From assembly GCA_002753335.1 (NCBI GenBank), contig PEAD01000028.1, positions 1-38,359 of the forward strand: a stretch of DNA of 38,359 nt. Reading direction: 5' to 3'. The notes under the pieces were generated by a model. That model saw only the letters and a list, made by a program, of their open reading frames with translations, had not been told where the DNA came from and did no database searches. Below are positions 1 through 8,456 of this stretch, in pieces. The position numbers were made by a program, and so were the translations under genes. Source of the stretch: Nitrospirae bacterium MYbin3 (GTDB taxonomy: Bacteria; Nitrospirota; Thermodesulfovibrionia; Thermodesulfovibrionales; Dissulfurispiraceae). Each line of letters begins with the position of its first letter. Position 1 is the first letter of the stretch.

Positions 1-24
1 GAAGCATGCACTAATACGGCAGCA
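1..24. repeat. Terminal inverted copy of 872-895 (fold-back junction)
   Basis: Bases 1-16 are the exact reverse complement of 880-895, and the match extends to 24 bases with two mismatches. Read on the minus strand, the gene runs leftward normally and then jumps into its own antisense at the very end of the window. An exact 16-base match placed precisely at the edge is unlikely by chance. It fits a fold-back chimera or an inversion breakpoint. Confidence 0.7.
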
Positions 25-1378
25 TCATCCAGACCTCTTTTCCCATCGCCCCTCCCAGATGCCCCACCGCTGTATCCACAGCCACTATCAGGTCAAGGCT
101 GCTTATCAATCCAGCAGTATCTTCAAAGCTTCGTATCTCTTCAGTAAAATCTATTAACTTGGGATGAACTCCTCCAGCTTTGTTCAATACCTGAAGGTTG
201 TAGAAATCTATACCGTGAATATCCAACAACTGCTTCATAACTTCAAACCCGCAGGACCTGTTTCTGTCATTTCTGTGCTCAGGGTTGCCTGCCCAGCTTA
301 TGCCCACCTTTAGTCTGTCCTTATTGCCACCGATTCTTTTTTTCCATTTGGCAATTATTTCTTCAGATGGCCTTATGTAAGGAATGTTCGCAGGTATGCT
401 TGAAAGCTCGGTCTTAAACGCAAGGGGCAGGCTCAAAACAGGACAGTGGAGGTCAAAATCAGGTATGGCTTCTCCTTTTGACACTGCTGCATTTACCCCT
501 TCGGTATTTTTCAAAAGAGATACTAGGGCAGGCTGGCATTCAACGATAACCTTAGCTCCCATCTGTGCAATCAAAGGGGCGTATCGTATGAACTGTAGTG
601 TATCACCGTAACCCTGTTCTGCATGAAGGAGTATGGTTTTGCCCTTAATATCAGAACCGTCCCAGCGAGGTTGCGAGAAGTCTCTGCGGTGTACAAGGTA
701 ATCTCCTTTTTTCCAGCGCCATTCGTGCTCTTCCCATCCTTCTTTAAAATTCCCAAGCAATAAAAGCGTCAGCGCCCTGTTGAAATGGGCTTCGGGATAG
801 TCAGGATTTATTTCAAGGCTCTTGCTGTGCCATATTAGCGCCTCTTTAGGCAGTTTCTTTTCTTTTAGTGCTGTTGCCATATTAGTGCATGCTTCAAAAT
901 TGTCAGGCGAAATTATTAAGGCGTTTTTGTAGCATTCCAAGGCATTATCTAGCAGATTCATGTACATAAAGGTATTGCCCAAATTTATGTGTGCTTTAAT
1001 GTTTGCAGGTGAGAGTTTGATCGCCCTGTTGAACGATTCAATAGCTTTTTGATTTTCCTCTTTTGCAGAGAAGGCAAGCCCCAGGTTAATATGCGCCTCA
1101 ATGTTATTGGGAGCTATCCTCAATGCATTTTGATAGGCAGCAATAGCCGCATTATTATCTTTTGTTTCTAGCAGGGCATTGCCCAGTCCATGATAGGCCA
1201 AGGAGTTTTCCGGATCCAGTTCAAGGGCCTTTTTAAAGCATTTAACAGCCTGCTCATGGTTTCCTGAATCATGAAGTGCATTACCAAGTCCGATAAAGGC
1301 TTCTGGGTTTTGTGGTTCTCTATTTATTCTGATGGTATGAAATTTTATTTTTGCGTCTGTATTTTCAGGGTGGTTCAT
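11..1378 (-). pseudogene. TPR-containing glycosyltransferase, C-terminus lost at the window edge
   Basis: About six TPR units (residues 25-225) precede a GT9-like domain that opens with GWEEHEWRW and contains the family motifs QGYGDTLQFIRYAP and VGISWAGNPEHRNDR. Such proteins are often encoded beside flagellins and are thought to transfer sugars to them. It is the last visible gene of the flaF operon and starts 6 bp after the preceding stop. Compared with its paralogue at 2536-4203 it ends about 45 residues early, just after VWMMLPY, where the family normally continues with a DPDWRW-like segment. The stop lies inside a terminal 16-base stretch that is the reverse complement of 880-895, so the truncation is probably a chimeric end and not a true stop. 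The family call is firm; the sugar and acceptor are unknown. Confidence 0.75.
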
Positions 1379-1384
1379 AATATG

Positions 1385-2539
1385 TTACGAAGTGAGAATT
1401 GTGTAAAAATCCTGTGCTGTCTTGCGCCATGTTGCTTTTGCCATGTCCTGGCCTGCAAGCTCTCCTATTTTTGGTAGAATCGCTCTGTTTTTATATGCCC
1501 ATTCTAGTTTTGCGATAGTTTCATCAAGGCTTGGCTCAAACCATGAGGCTATTTCCCTGTTGTCATCATATATGCTTATCTGTTCCATATCTTCAATTAA
1601 GATAGAATTTTTTTTGTTCAGCACATCTTTATGGCCTGTGTTAAATGAGGCGATCACAGGTTTGCCGCAGGCCATGTATTCCATTAGAACGAGGTTTGTT
1701 CCTCCTTCGCACCTATTAGGAAAAAGTCCGATATCGCTGTTCCGATAGGCTTCAGCCATCAATACATTCGGGTAGGGCGGCAAAATAAAGGCTCTTTGCA
1801 GATTCACTCCATTTCTTACAAGAGTTTCTTTTATAAGGGTGGTATAGTCGTCTGAGTAAATATCGAACTCAATGTGCTGTGACGCTTTCATGGTCGAGAG
1901 GCTTTCGTTCCAGTGGTTAAACCAGCTGTTGACAAGTATGACATCAGGATATTTGTCCTGCATGTGCTTGAACGCCTTGATTACAATGTCCTGGCCTTTT
2001 CTCAGTTCGAATTTACCGCCCGAAAATATGACAAAAAGATCGGTGAAATGCTCCTTGACCGGGGACTTAGAATTGAATATAGCCGGGTCAATACCTTGGA
2101 TGATGGTTGCAACATTGTTGATGCCGTAGTCTCGAAGGACTTCTTCACACCATGTTGAGCCGGTTACTATGATATCAAAAAATCTCTTGCCGTTCTCTAT
2201 GAACGGTGAAGGAATGATGCTTTCTTCGAAGAAGGTATATCCTACATTTCTACTGCCGCGGATATTCGGATGAGTTGATTTCATTGTATTGCTGATTATC
2301 GCATGGAGAACAGGACCTTCAAGATTGAGTTCTGATAAGGTTTTTATGCGTTGATACTCGTCATCCGGCATCATTTTTTCTTTTATAAGTCTGTAATCTG
2401 ATTCATTTCCTATCGAACTCGGATCAATAGGTTCTGATATAAGCATCACCTCTGTTGTAAGAGATAGTTCTTTTACGAGGTATTTGCCGCATACACCCCA
2501 TCCATGATAGCTTCCAACAGGAAGTGTGATATATATCAT
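1385..2539 (-). CDS. GT-B fold glycosyltransferase (family 4-like)
   Basis: The 384-residue protein has two Rossmann-like halves: an N-terminal acceptor half and a C-terminal donor-nucleotide half containing FSGGKFELRKGQD and the acidic motif EGGTNLVLMEYMACGKPVIA, typical of retaining glycosyltransferase family 4. There is no signal peptide or membrane segment, so it should act in the cytoplasm. Its ATG overlaps the stop of the upstream TPR-glycosyltransferase in an ATGA arrangement, implying translational coupling. Lying between two TPR-glycosyltransferases downstream of flaF, it most likely helps build or extend a glycan on flagellin, although surface polysaccharide synthesis cannot be excluded. 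Confidence 0.8.
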   Translation of the reverse strand: MIYITLPVGSYHGWGVCGKYLVKELSLTTEVMLISEPIDPSSIGNESDYRLIKEKMMPDDEYQRIKTLSELNLEGPVLHAIISNTMKSTHPNIRGSRNVGYTFFEESIIPSPFIENGKRFFDIIVTGSTWCEEVLRDYGINNVATIIQGIDPAIFNSKSPVKEHFTDLFVIFSGGKFELRKGQDIVIKAFKHMQDKYPDVILVNSWFNHWNESLSTMKASQHIEFDIYSDDYTTLIKETLVRNGVNLQRAFILPPYPNVLMAEAYRNSDIGLFPNRCEGGTNLVLMEYMACGKPVIASFNTGHKDVLNKKNSILIEDMEQISIYDDNREIASWFEPSLDETIAKLEWAYKNRAILPKIGELAGQDMAKATWRKTAQDFYTILTS

Positions 2540-4203
2540 TTATATCCGTCCGTTCCGATTAGCTTTTTAAGTTTTGTTGATAATCTAAGAATAAGGTTTT
2601 GCCAATCGTCATTTTTTTCTTTGCGAAATAATAACATTGTTGGATACCATGGGCTGTCATTTCTTTCTAATAACCAACGCCAGTCAGGATCTTCGGGAAT
2701 CAATGTCCAGACAGGCTCACCTAGCGCTCCTGCAAGATGGGCAGAGGCGGTATCGACTGTTATTATCAGCGACAACTGCTCCATAATTGCGGCGGTGTCA
2801 GAAAAATCATTAATCTCTCCGGATAGCTCTATCGGTCTTAAGTTTTCTGGAATGTCCATGATTTCGTTGGCAGCAGCTCCTGTCTGAAGACTAAAGAAAC
2901 TTATTCCGCAATCTTTTAGCGTGAGAAGTGGAAGAAGTGTTTTTAAATCGAGTGAGCGAAATTTGTCTTCCCTGTATGTGGGACTGCCTGCCCATACAAG
3001 TCCGACACGGATAGATTCACCGACAGATTTTATGCGTTCAGACCATTTCCCTATTGTCTTTTCATCCGCTTTTAAATAAGGCACTGATGCAGGTATATTA
3101 TTTTTATTGAATATCCGCGGCAGCGAAAACAGAGCAGAACATAGATCAAAATTAGCTAGTTCAGATTTTCTGGGTGATATGTGATCTATACAATCAATGC
3201 TTCTCATGAGAGATATAAGTTCAGGCTGGCATTCCAATATTATTTTCCCTGCGCCCATCGCTTTTACCATAGGTATATATCTGGCGCATTGTAGCGTATC
3301 GCCATACCCTTGGTCTGCATAAAGTAGAATGGTTTCCCCATTCAGCGTATCTCCGCTCCATTCCTTACAATTTTTGCGACAGTAAACATTTCTTGTTTTT
3401 AACCGCCATTCGTACTCCTGCCAGCCTTCTTCGAAATTTCCGCTAAGCAAAAGGGCAATTGCATAATTAAGATGAGCATCCTCGTTGTCAGGAGATAATT
3501 CGATAGCTTTTCTATAGCAGGTGATGGCCTCTGATATATTGCCGCAGCTTTTAAATGCTGCTCCTAAATTGCTCCAGGCATCCGAATAGTCAGGCTTAAG
3601 TTTTAACGCTTCCCGGTAAATATCTATTGCTTCGCTTATGCTGCCGGTGATTTTTCTAATATTGGCCATATTGTATAAGGCATAGTGGTTATGAGGCTCT
3701 ATGTCCAATGCGTTGTGATAAGAATCCAGCGCATCATCCAATCGGCGCATGGCTGTGAATATATTGCCCATAGTCATATGCGCGGCAGTATAGTTCGGTT
3801 CAATTTTTAAAACTTGTTGAAGGTAATAAAGGGCTTCATCAAAACAGCCTATTTCTTTTAATGCTTCGGCTATATTATTGTAAGCAAGCTTAAATTCAGG
3901 TTCAAGGGCGATCGCCATTTTATAATGAGTAACAGCCTCATCTATATGGCCGCTCTCATAAAGCATATTGGCAAGATTGAAATTTAATTCAGGTGATGTT
4001 GGCGCTGCGATAAGAGCTTTTTTGAAGTATTCTATCGATTTCTCCCTCTCTCCTTTGGTTTTGAAGAGATTGCCTAAATTGTTCAGAATTACAGGATTGG
4101 AAGGGTCTTTCAGAAGTATTGATGAGTAAATATTTTCTGCTGTTGAAAAGTTTCCTGATTCCAGCTCTTTAAGGGCAAGGTTTATATCATTTTCTATGCC
4201 CAT
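2536..4203 (-). CDS. TPR-repeat glycosyltransferase, full length
   Basis: About eight TPR units cover residues 1-280, followed by a GT9-like domain (280-555) that starts at GWQEYEWRL and includes QGYGDTLQCARYIP, VGLVWAGSPTYRED and the C-terminal DPDWRWLLERNDSPWYPTM block. This complete copy serves as the reference for the truncated paralogue at 11-1378. TPR arrays in such enzymes are expected to hold a protein acceptor, and the neighbour flaF makes flagellin the likely acceptor. The ATG lies 34 bp after the flaF stop and has no clear Shine-Dalgarno sequence, so coupling to flaF translation is possible. The actual sugar is unknown. Confidence 0.82.
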   Translation of the reverse strand: MGIENDINLALKELESGNFSTAENIYSSILLKDPSNPVILNNLGNLFKTKGEREKSIEYFKKALIAAPTSPELNFNLANMLYESGHIDEAVTHYKMAIALEPEFKLAYNNIAEALKEIGCFDEALYYLQQVLKIEPNYTAAHMTMGNIFTAMRRLDDALDSYHNALDIEPHNHYALYNMANIRKITGSISEAIDIYREALKLKPDYSDAWSNLGAAFKSCGNISEAITCYRKAIELSPDNEDAHLNYAIALLLSGNFEEGWQEYEWRLKTRNVYCRKNCKEWSGDTLNGETILLYADQGYGDTLQCARYIPMVKAMGAGKIILECQPELISLMRSIDCIDHISPRKSELANFDLCSALFSLPRIFNKNNIPASVPYLKADEKTIGKWSERIKSVGESIRVGLVWAGSPTYREDKFRSLDLKTLLPLLTLKDCGISFFSLQTGAAANEIMDIPENLRPIELSGEINDFSDTAAIMEQLSLIITVDTASAHLAGALGEPVWTLIPEDPDWRWLLERNDSPWYPTMLLFRKEKNDDWQNLILRLSTKLKKLIGTDGYK

Positions 4204-4237
4204 TGATGGACTTTTAGGATTGCGAAAATTTGCTGTC

Positions 4238-4633
4238 TTAAGGATTTTTAGGAGCTTCTACGGCTGATGCCCTTAAGCCTGCAGCTATATTTATATTGAT
4301 GTTTATTAAAATCGTGAGTTTTTCGGGAGACGGAAATGCGAGAACCTGAAGCGATTGCTTATCAACGAAAGCGCTTAGATTTAAAAGGTCTTCGCGAATG
4401 TTATGGGGTAGTGGGTTTGTACCTTGGGCCAGTTCTGACTGGAATATGCTCCAGATCATCTGATTGTACTTGATTGCGAGTTGAAGCATTTCATCACGGT
4501 CTGCAGCATTCCAGTTATCCTGACATTCTTTGAGAGCCATAGCAGACTTTACCAAGACCGAAGCTTCTAGCTCACGGCCGTTCAGAGTTGTTTTATCAAC
4601 CTGTTTATAAGCATCCAAAGGGTTTGCGGCCAT
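4238..4633 (-). CDS. flaF: Flagellar biosynthesis regulator FlaF
   Basis: The 131-residue soluble helical protein matches the FlaF family: NPLDAYKQVDKTT near the start, a central helix with a YNQMIWSIFQSEL-type motif, then LPHNIREDLLNLSAFVD. In alphaproteobacteria FlaF is needed for flagellin production or secretion, usually opposite FlbT, which is not seen here. The start is set by a strong TCCTCC complement (AGGAGG) at 4644-4650. It is the first gene of a minus-strand operon with three glycosyltransferase genes and has a sigma-28-like promoter upstream. The C-terminal tail after the FlaF core (SAVEAPKNP) is low in content. Confidence 0.78.
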   Translation of the reverse strand: MAANPLDAYKQVDKTTLNGRELEASVLVKSAMALKECQDNWNAADRDEMLQLAIKYNQMIWSIFQSELAQGTNPLPHNIREDLLNLSAFVDKQSLQVLAFPSPEKLTILINININIAAGLRASAVEAPKNP

Positions 4634-4859
4634 AACCTAAAAATCCTCCTGATAATATTTAGTTGCGCAAAGATTAAAAGACACCATATAGTGCATAGCT
4701 TATTCTAAGTTATCGGGATTATTTTGTTCAATTTAACTTTGCCTGAAATAAAAATCATAACCGGGATTGGGAAATGATTATTTTTGCTGTGTTGTGATAT
4801 TCTTAAATGTTTTTGTGTCTGCTATCAAGCATCATTGAATAATACATCAGGAGGGTAAA
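4634..4859. other. Divergent intergenic region
   Basis: This 226-bp AT-rich gap separates the flaF operon on the minus strand from the DsbC-like gene on the plus strand. It holds the sigma-28-like site described at 4710-4735 and the two ribosome binding sites. I saw no GG-N10-GC sigma-54 site on either strand and no convincing promoter for the plus-strand gene. Confidence 0.6.
4710..4735 (-). promoter_or_regulatory. Candidate sigma-28 (FliA) promoter for the flaF operon
   Basis: On the minus strand TAAA (4732-4735) is followed after 14 bases by CCCGATAA (4710-4717). The FliA consensus is TAAA-N15-GCCGATAA, so the -10 differs at one base and the spacing by one. It lies about 75 bp upstream of the flaF start. 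FliA is encoded in this window at 29833, and late expression suits a flagellin-associated operon. Confidence 0.5.
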
Positions 4860-5570
4860 GTGTCAAAAGGTATTTTTACGGGCATGATAATCGCGCTGAT
4901 TTTCATGTCAACAGCATGCGAAGGCGGTAAAGTTGAGGAGAGCCTAAAAAAGGATTTCCCAAAGCTGAAGTTCGAGAGTGTAAAAGAAAGCGAAGTAAAT
5001 GGGCTCTATGAAGTTGTTACTGGAGGAAGGATTCTTTATTACTATCCCAAGAAAGGATACATAGTAGTAGGGCCGATAATAACTAAAGAGTCTGATGGCA
5101 ATGTAAATCTTACCGAAGAGAGAATGAGGCAGCTGTCTAGCGCTAAAGCCAAGGACATACCGGTCAGCAAGGGGATCAAGATCGGCAGCGGAAAGAATGT
5201 GGTCATTGAGTTTACCGATCCTGACTGTCCGTACTGCAGAAAAATGTCAGATTATTTAAAAACGAGGGATGACTTGACCAGGTATGTGTTTATGTTCCCT
5301 CTTACGAATATACACCCTAAAGCTGAGGCAAAATCGAGATATGTCCTCTGTTCATCTGATCAGGCTAAGGCGCTTGAAGAGGTGATGTCAGGAAAGTTTG
5401 ATTCTAAAGACCCTGAGGAATGCAAAGATAAAAAGGGTGCAGAGAAGCTCGAGGAGCAGATAAATATAGCTACGCAGTTAGGAATCAACGGGACCCCGGC
5501 TTTCTACGTAAACGGGAATTTCGTGTCAGGCGCTGACACGAAAAAGTTCGAGAGTTTTCTGAAGAAATAG
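4860..5570 (+). CDS. DsbC/DsbG-like thiol-disulfide isomerase, lipoprotein
   Basis: The protein has a lipoprotein signal ending in the lipobox MSTAC (Cys20), an N-terminal DsbC-type dimerisation region (about 25-100), and a thioredoxin-fold domain with DPDCPYC (Cys123 and Cys126) and a cis-proline loop GINGTPAF. DsbC-family proteins isomerise wrong disulfides in periplasmic proteins; this copy should be tethered to a membrane. The GTG start is supported by AGGAGGG 5 bp upstream. The gene stands alone, closed by a hairpin at 5582-5617. A role in folding cysteine-containing flagellar proteins is possible, but only its position suggests it. Confidence 0.85.
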   Translation: MSKGIFTGMIIALIFMSTACEGGKVEESLKKDFPKLKFESVKESEVNGLYEVVTGGRILYYYPKKGYIVVGPIITKESDGNVNLTEERMRQLSSAKAKDIPVSKGIKIGSGKNVVIEFTDPDCPYCRKMSDYLKTRDDLTRYVFMFPLTNIHPKAEAKSRYVLCSSDQAKALEEVMSGKFDSKDPEECKDKKGAEKLEEQINIATQLGINGTPAFYVNGNFVSGADTKKFESFLKK

Positions 5571-5581
5571 CCGCAATATTT

Positions 5582-5617
5582 TACCGGATGCCGAAATTGA
5601 CCTTTCGGCATCCGGTA
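5582..5617 (+). terminator. Perfect 15-bp hairpin after the DsbC-like gene
   Basis: TACCGGATGCCGAAA (5582-5596) pairs perfectly with TTTCGGCATCCGGTA (5603-5617) around a 6-base loop. It starts 11 bp after the stop codon. There is no strong T run afterwards, so termination efficiency is uncertain. It covers the upstream ATG at 5588 of the next reading frame, which argues that the next gene starts later. Confidence 0.65.
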
Positions 5618-5632
5618 TGTCATATTTATGAC

Positions 5633-6622
5633 ATGACCGCTTTAGCCCCAATACTGCCCAAAATAGTTGGTACATCAAGAGCGATTAGGCATATCCATGA
5701 AACCATTATAAAAGTAGCAAAATCAGACAGTACAGTTCTTATAACGGGTGAAAGCGGAACCGGCAAGGAGCTTGTTGCCAAGACAATCCATATTAAAAGT
5801 GCTCGTGCCAACAAGCGTTATGTGGCGGTCAACTGCGCCGCTTTTCCTCATGAATTGCTTGAAGCAGAACTGTTTGGCCACGAGAAGGGGGCTTTTACAG
5901 GAGCGGTTGTCAGGCGCACCGGGAGATTTGAGTTCGCAGACGGAGGCACAATTTTTCTTGACGAAATTGGAGATATGCCTCTTACGCTTCAGTCAAAACT
6001 TTTGCGCGTTTTGCAGGAGAGGGCGATAGAAAGACTGGGCGGAAATGATATGATTCCTGTAAACGTTAGAGTAATATCTGCAACGAACAAGAATCTCGAA
6101 GATTCTATCAAACAAGGAAAATTCAGGGAAGATCTTTATCACAGACTGGATGTAATACCCATAGAGATATCTCCTCTCAGGGAGAGGAAAGAGGATATTC
6201 CGCTGCTGTGCAGATTCCTCTTGGACAAGCATGCGGAGAGATTTGGCAGGAATGAAGTGAAACTCAGAGAAGACGCTATGAACTTATTTATCAGCTATGC
6301 CTGGCCGGGCAATGTCAGGGAGATGGAGAATGTCATAGAGAGGCTGCTGGTGTTGAACGAAAATGATTTTATTACGCCGCAGGACCTGCCGGATAAGATG
6401 ACAGGGCAGAAGATGCCTGCTTTACCTGATGGCCCCGAAACTGATGAGGGGTTCAATCCTTTTGTTGGCGGTATTGACTTGAACAGCGCCATAGACGAGT
6501 ACGAGCGGCGTCATATAAATCATGCTTTGGAACTGCACAAAGGTGTAAAGGCTCAGGCTGCAAAGTATCTGAACATAAACAGAACAACCCTTATTGAGAA
6601 GATGAAGCGTCTCGGTATGTAA
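5633..6622 (+). CDS. Sigma-54-dependent activator without receiver domain (FleQ/FlrA- or PspF-like)
   Basis: About 329 residues. The AAA+ domain shows Walker A GESGTGKE, the sigma-54 contact loop GAFTGA, Walker [10 protein letters not shown] and the LRERKEDIP region. A C-terminal Fis-type helix-turn-helix ends [19 protein letters not shown]. There is no N-terminal sensory or receiver domain, so activity is likely set by abundance or a partner protein. The reading frame extends up to an ATG at 5588, but that codon lies in the hairpin stem, so the ATG at 5633 is preferred even though its ribosome binding site is poor. Flagellar master activators (FleQ, FlrA) share this core, and the context favours that role; the target promoters are unproven. 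Confidence 0.82.
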   Translation: MTALAPILPKIVGTSRAIRHIHETIIKVAKSDSTVLITGESGTGKELVAKTIHIKSARANKRYVAVNCAAFPHELLEAELFGHEKGAFTGAVVRRTGRFEFADGGTIFLDEIGDMPLTLQSKLLRVLQERAIERLGGNDMIPVNVRVISATNKNLEDSIKQGKFREDLYHRLDVIPIEISPLRERKEDIPLLCRFLLDKHAERFGRNEVKLREDAMNLFISYAWPGNVREMENVIERLLVLNENDFITPQDLPDKMTGQKMPALPDGPETDEGFNPFVGGIDLNSAIDEYERRHINHALELHKGVKAQAAKYLNINRTTLIEKMKRLGM

Positions 6623-6693
6623 CCTATTTTTCTTCTTGTCATTTATTTGACTCGCTGTTGTATTAACCTCATATAAAACAATAAGTTTTGAAT

Positions 6694-6709
6694 TGGCACA
6701 TTTCTTTCA
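6694..6709 (+). promoter_or_regulatory. Possible sigma-54 promoter with an imperfect -12 element
   Basis: The -24 element TGGCACA is ideal, but the -12 element reads TTTCA instead of TTGCA, losing the key G. It sits 20 bp before the preferred ATG at 6729 of the TPR gene. It would place that gene and the kinase/regulator pair behind it under sigma-54 control. It is weaker than the three later sites. Confidence 0.35.
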
Positions 6710-6728
6710 TACTGTATTAGGGATATTT

Positions 6729-8456
6729 ATGTATAAACAGACAGAAAAGAAAATGCCTTGTGCAAAACCAGTCCTGGTTTTTTTAATGGCGATATTGTTT
6801 TTGTCTGTAGCATATGATTTTAGTGCAGCCGAGAACAAAAAGCCTGCAGAGGCCAAGCCTCAATCCGACAATAAGACCGCTGCTGTGAAAGAGATATCTC
6901 CTGAGGTTAAGCTTGAAGAAGCAGAAACTTCATTTAAAAGAAGAGACTATATAAGGTCTCGGCAGATTTTCAAGGAAGTATATCTTAAAGTAAAAGACCC
7001 TGTGCTTTTAGAGCGGTCATTGTGGGGTATCATAAAAAGCGAATATCGTCTTAGGCATTATTTTGAGACCAGAACCTCAATTAAAACGCTTTTTTCGAAC
7101 TTTCCTCGTACTCAATATATCGACGAGGTTTATCTTCTTCTCGGTTATATGTCTATCGATATGAGAGAATACAAAGAGGCTGCTGAATATTTCAAACGTA
7201 TTCAAGGTAATCTGCAGGACAAGGCGTTAATAGGCGAGGCAGAACTTGCGGTTATTCAGGGTGATGAGGTGAGGGCAGAAACCCTTCTGGGTGGAGTGAA
7301 CAAAAAACTCTTCGAGCGTGATCCAAGGGCTTTGTATGTCAGGGCTATGATATCAAGCAGAAAGGGTTTGCATGCTGATGCCGTAAAACTATTCGGCAAG
7401 ATTTATGATGATATTCTCAAGGAGGAAAATCTCAGGGTAAGACATGCTGAGGTTTTGTTTGGTGCCGACAGAGTTAAGGAGTCTGCTCAAAAACTTGAGG
7501 CAATTATTGCAAAGCCTATTTTTTTCAGCGAGGGGGTTGAAGCAAAGAAAGTCCTTTTTTCGGTGTATGAGAAGGAAGGAAAAACTGAAGAGGCGATGAA
7601 GCTGGCCCGCCAGCTTATATCTACTGATGCGCCGGATGATTTCAAATTGCGGCTGGTAGCTTTTTTTGAAAAGAGCGGAAATATAGACAGTGCCGTAAGA
7701 GGCCTTATTTATGTAAAGGCAAAAGAGAAGAGGTATTCCGAGGTTGAGAGAATTTTAAAGGGAGCGGTAGAGTCTAAAGACAATAGATCAGTTGAGTACC
7801 TTCAGAAATATTCTACATATTTATCTCCCAATAATCCTTTTTTTATAGAGGCTGCAAAGTATCTTATAGACAACGGCAAGAAAACAGAGGGTGTAAGTCT
7901 TTTAAATCTTGCAAAGAAAAGCAAGTCAAAAGAAACCGCAATGCTCATGCAGGCCGAGCTTTATATAAGCGAGGACAAGGACAAAGAGGCTGCGAAGATG
8001 CTTGAGCAGATTATTGATATTCAGGAATACAGGTCCCGAGCATCTTTATTGCTTGCTGCCATATTTGTCAAAAAAGGCGAACTAACCCACGCCATAGAAT
8101 ACCTGACTAGATCATTTAGGGACACTAAGGACATAAATACAGCAGTGATGCTTGGCGATTTGTATTGGAAGAAAGATGATCCTATGAGTGCACTCAAACA
8201 TTACCTTTTTGCATCGAAGAGGGGGGATGGGGTTGCATCGGTGAAGGCTGGCGACTGCCTTTATTTTATTGGCAAGGAAAAGAAGGCCGTAACTTTTTAC
8301 GAAAAAGCACTGAAGGGATCCATCAAGGATGCAAGTTCTAAACAATGGGCTGAATATCAGTATGGGAAGTTAACCAAGAATAAGGATTATCTGAAGCGAG
8401 CGGCAAAGGGAGGCGGCGAGATTGGCGAGGCAGCCTCGATGCTGCTTGGGGAATGA
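6729..8456 (+). CDS. Exported tetratricopeptide-repeat protein of unknown function
   Basis: About 575 residues: a basic N-terminus, a hydrophobic segment (PVLVFLMAILFLSVAY) that looks like a signal peptide or anchor, a charged lysine- and alanine-rich linker, then many degenerate TPR-like helical pairs to the C-terminus. It should be periplasmic or membrane-anchored and act as a binding scaffold. The frame opens at a TTG at 6693, but the ATG at 6729 with AGGG upstream gives a normal signal peptide and frees a promoter-like site. It overlaps the next gene, a histidine kinase, by ATGA. Its place between two flagellar regulators hints at an assembly-sensing or structural role; I cannot name it. 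Confidence 0.7.
   Translation: MYKQTEKKMPCAKPVLVFLMAILFLSVAYDFSAAENKKPAEAKPQSDNKTAAVKEISPEVKLEEAETSFKRRDYIRSRQIFKEVYLKVKDPVLLERSLWGIIKSEYRLRHYFETRTSIKTLFSNFPRTQYIDEVYLLLGYMSIDMREYKEAAEYFKRIQGNLQDKALIGEAELAVIQGDEVRAETLLGGVNKKLFERDPRALYVRAMISSRKGLHADAVKLFGKIYDDILKEENLRVRHAEVLFGADRVKESAQKLEAIIAKPIFFSEGVEAKKVLFSVYEKEGKTEEAMKLARQLISTDAPDDFKLRLVAFFEKSGNIDSAVRGLIYVKAKEKRYSEVERILKGAVESKDNRSVEYLQKYSTYLSPNNPFFIEAAKYLIDNGKKTEGVSLLNLAKKSKSKETAMLMQAELYISEDKDKEAAKMLEQIIDIQEYRSRASLLLAAIFVKKGELTHAIEYLTRSFRDTKDINTAVMLGDLYWKKDDPMSALKHYLFASKRGDGVASVKAGDCLYFIGKEKKAVTFYEKALKGSIKDASSKQWAEYQYGKLTKNKDYLKRAAKGGGEIGEAASMLLGE

Noticed and set aside
4661-4800. Sigma-54 promoter in the flaF/DsbC-like divergent gap
   Set aside because: No GG-N10-GC pair on either strand; GC and CC dinucleotides present are wrongly spaced.
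5588-5632. Upstream start of the sigma-54 activator at 5588
   Set aside because: The ATG sits inside a perfect hairpin stem and has no ribosome binding site; homology only begins after 5633.
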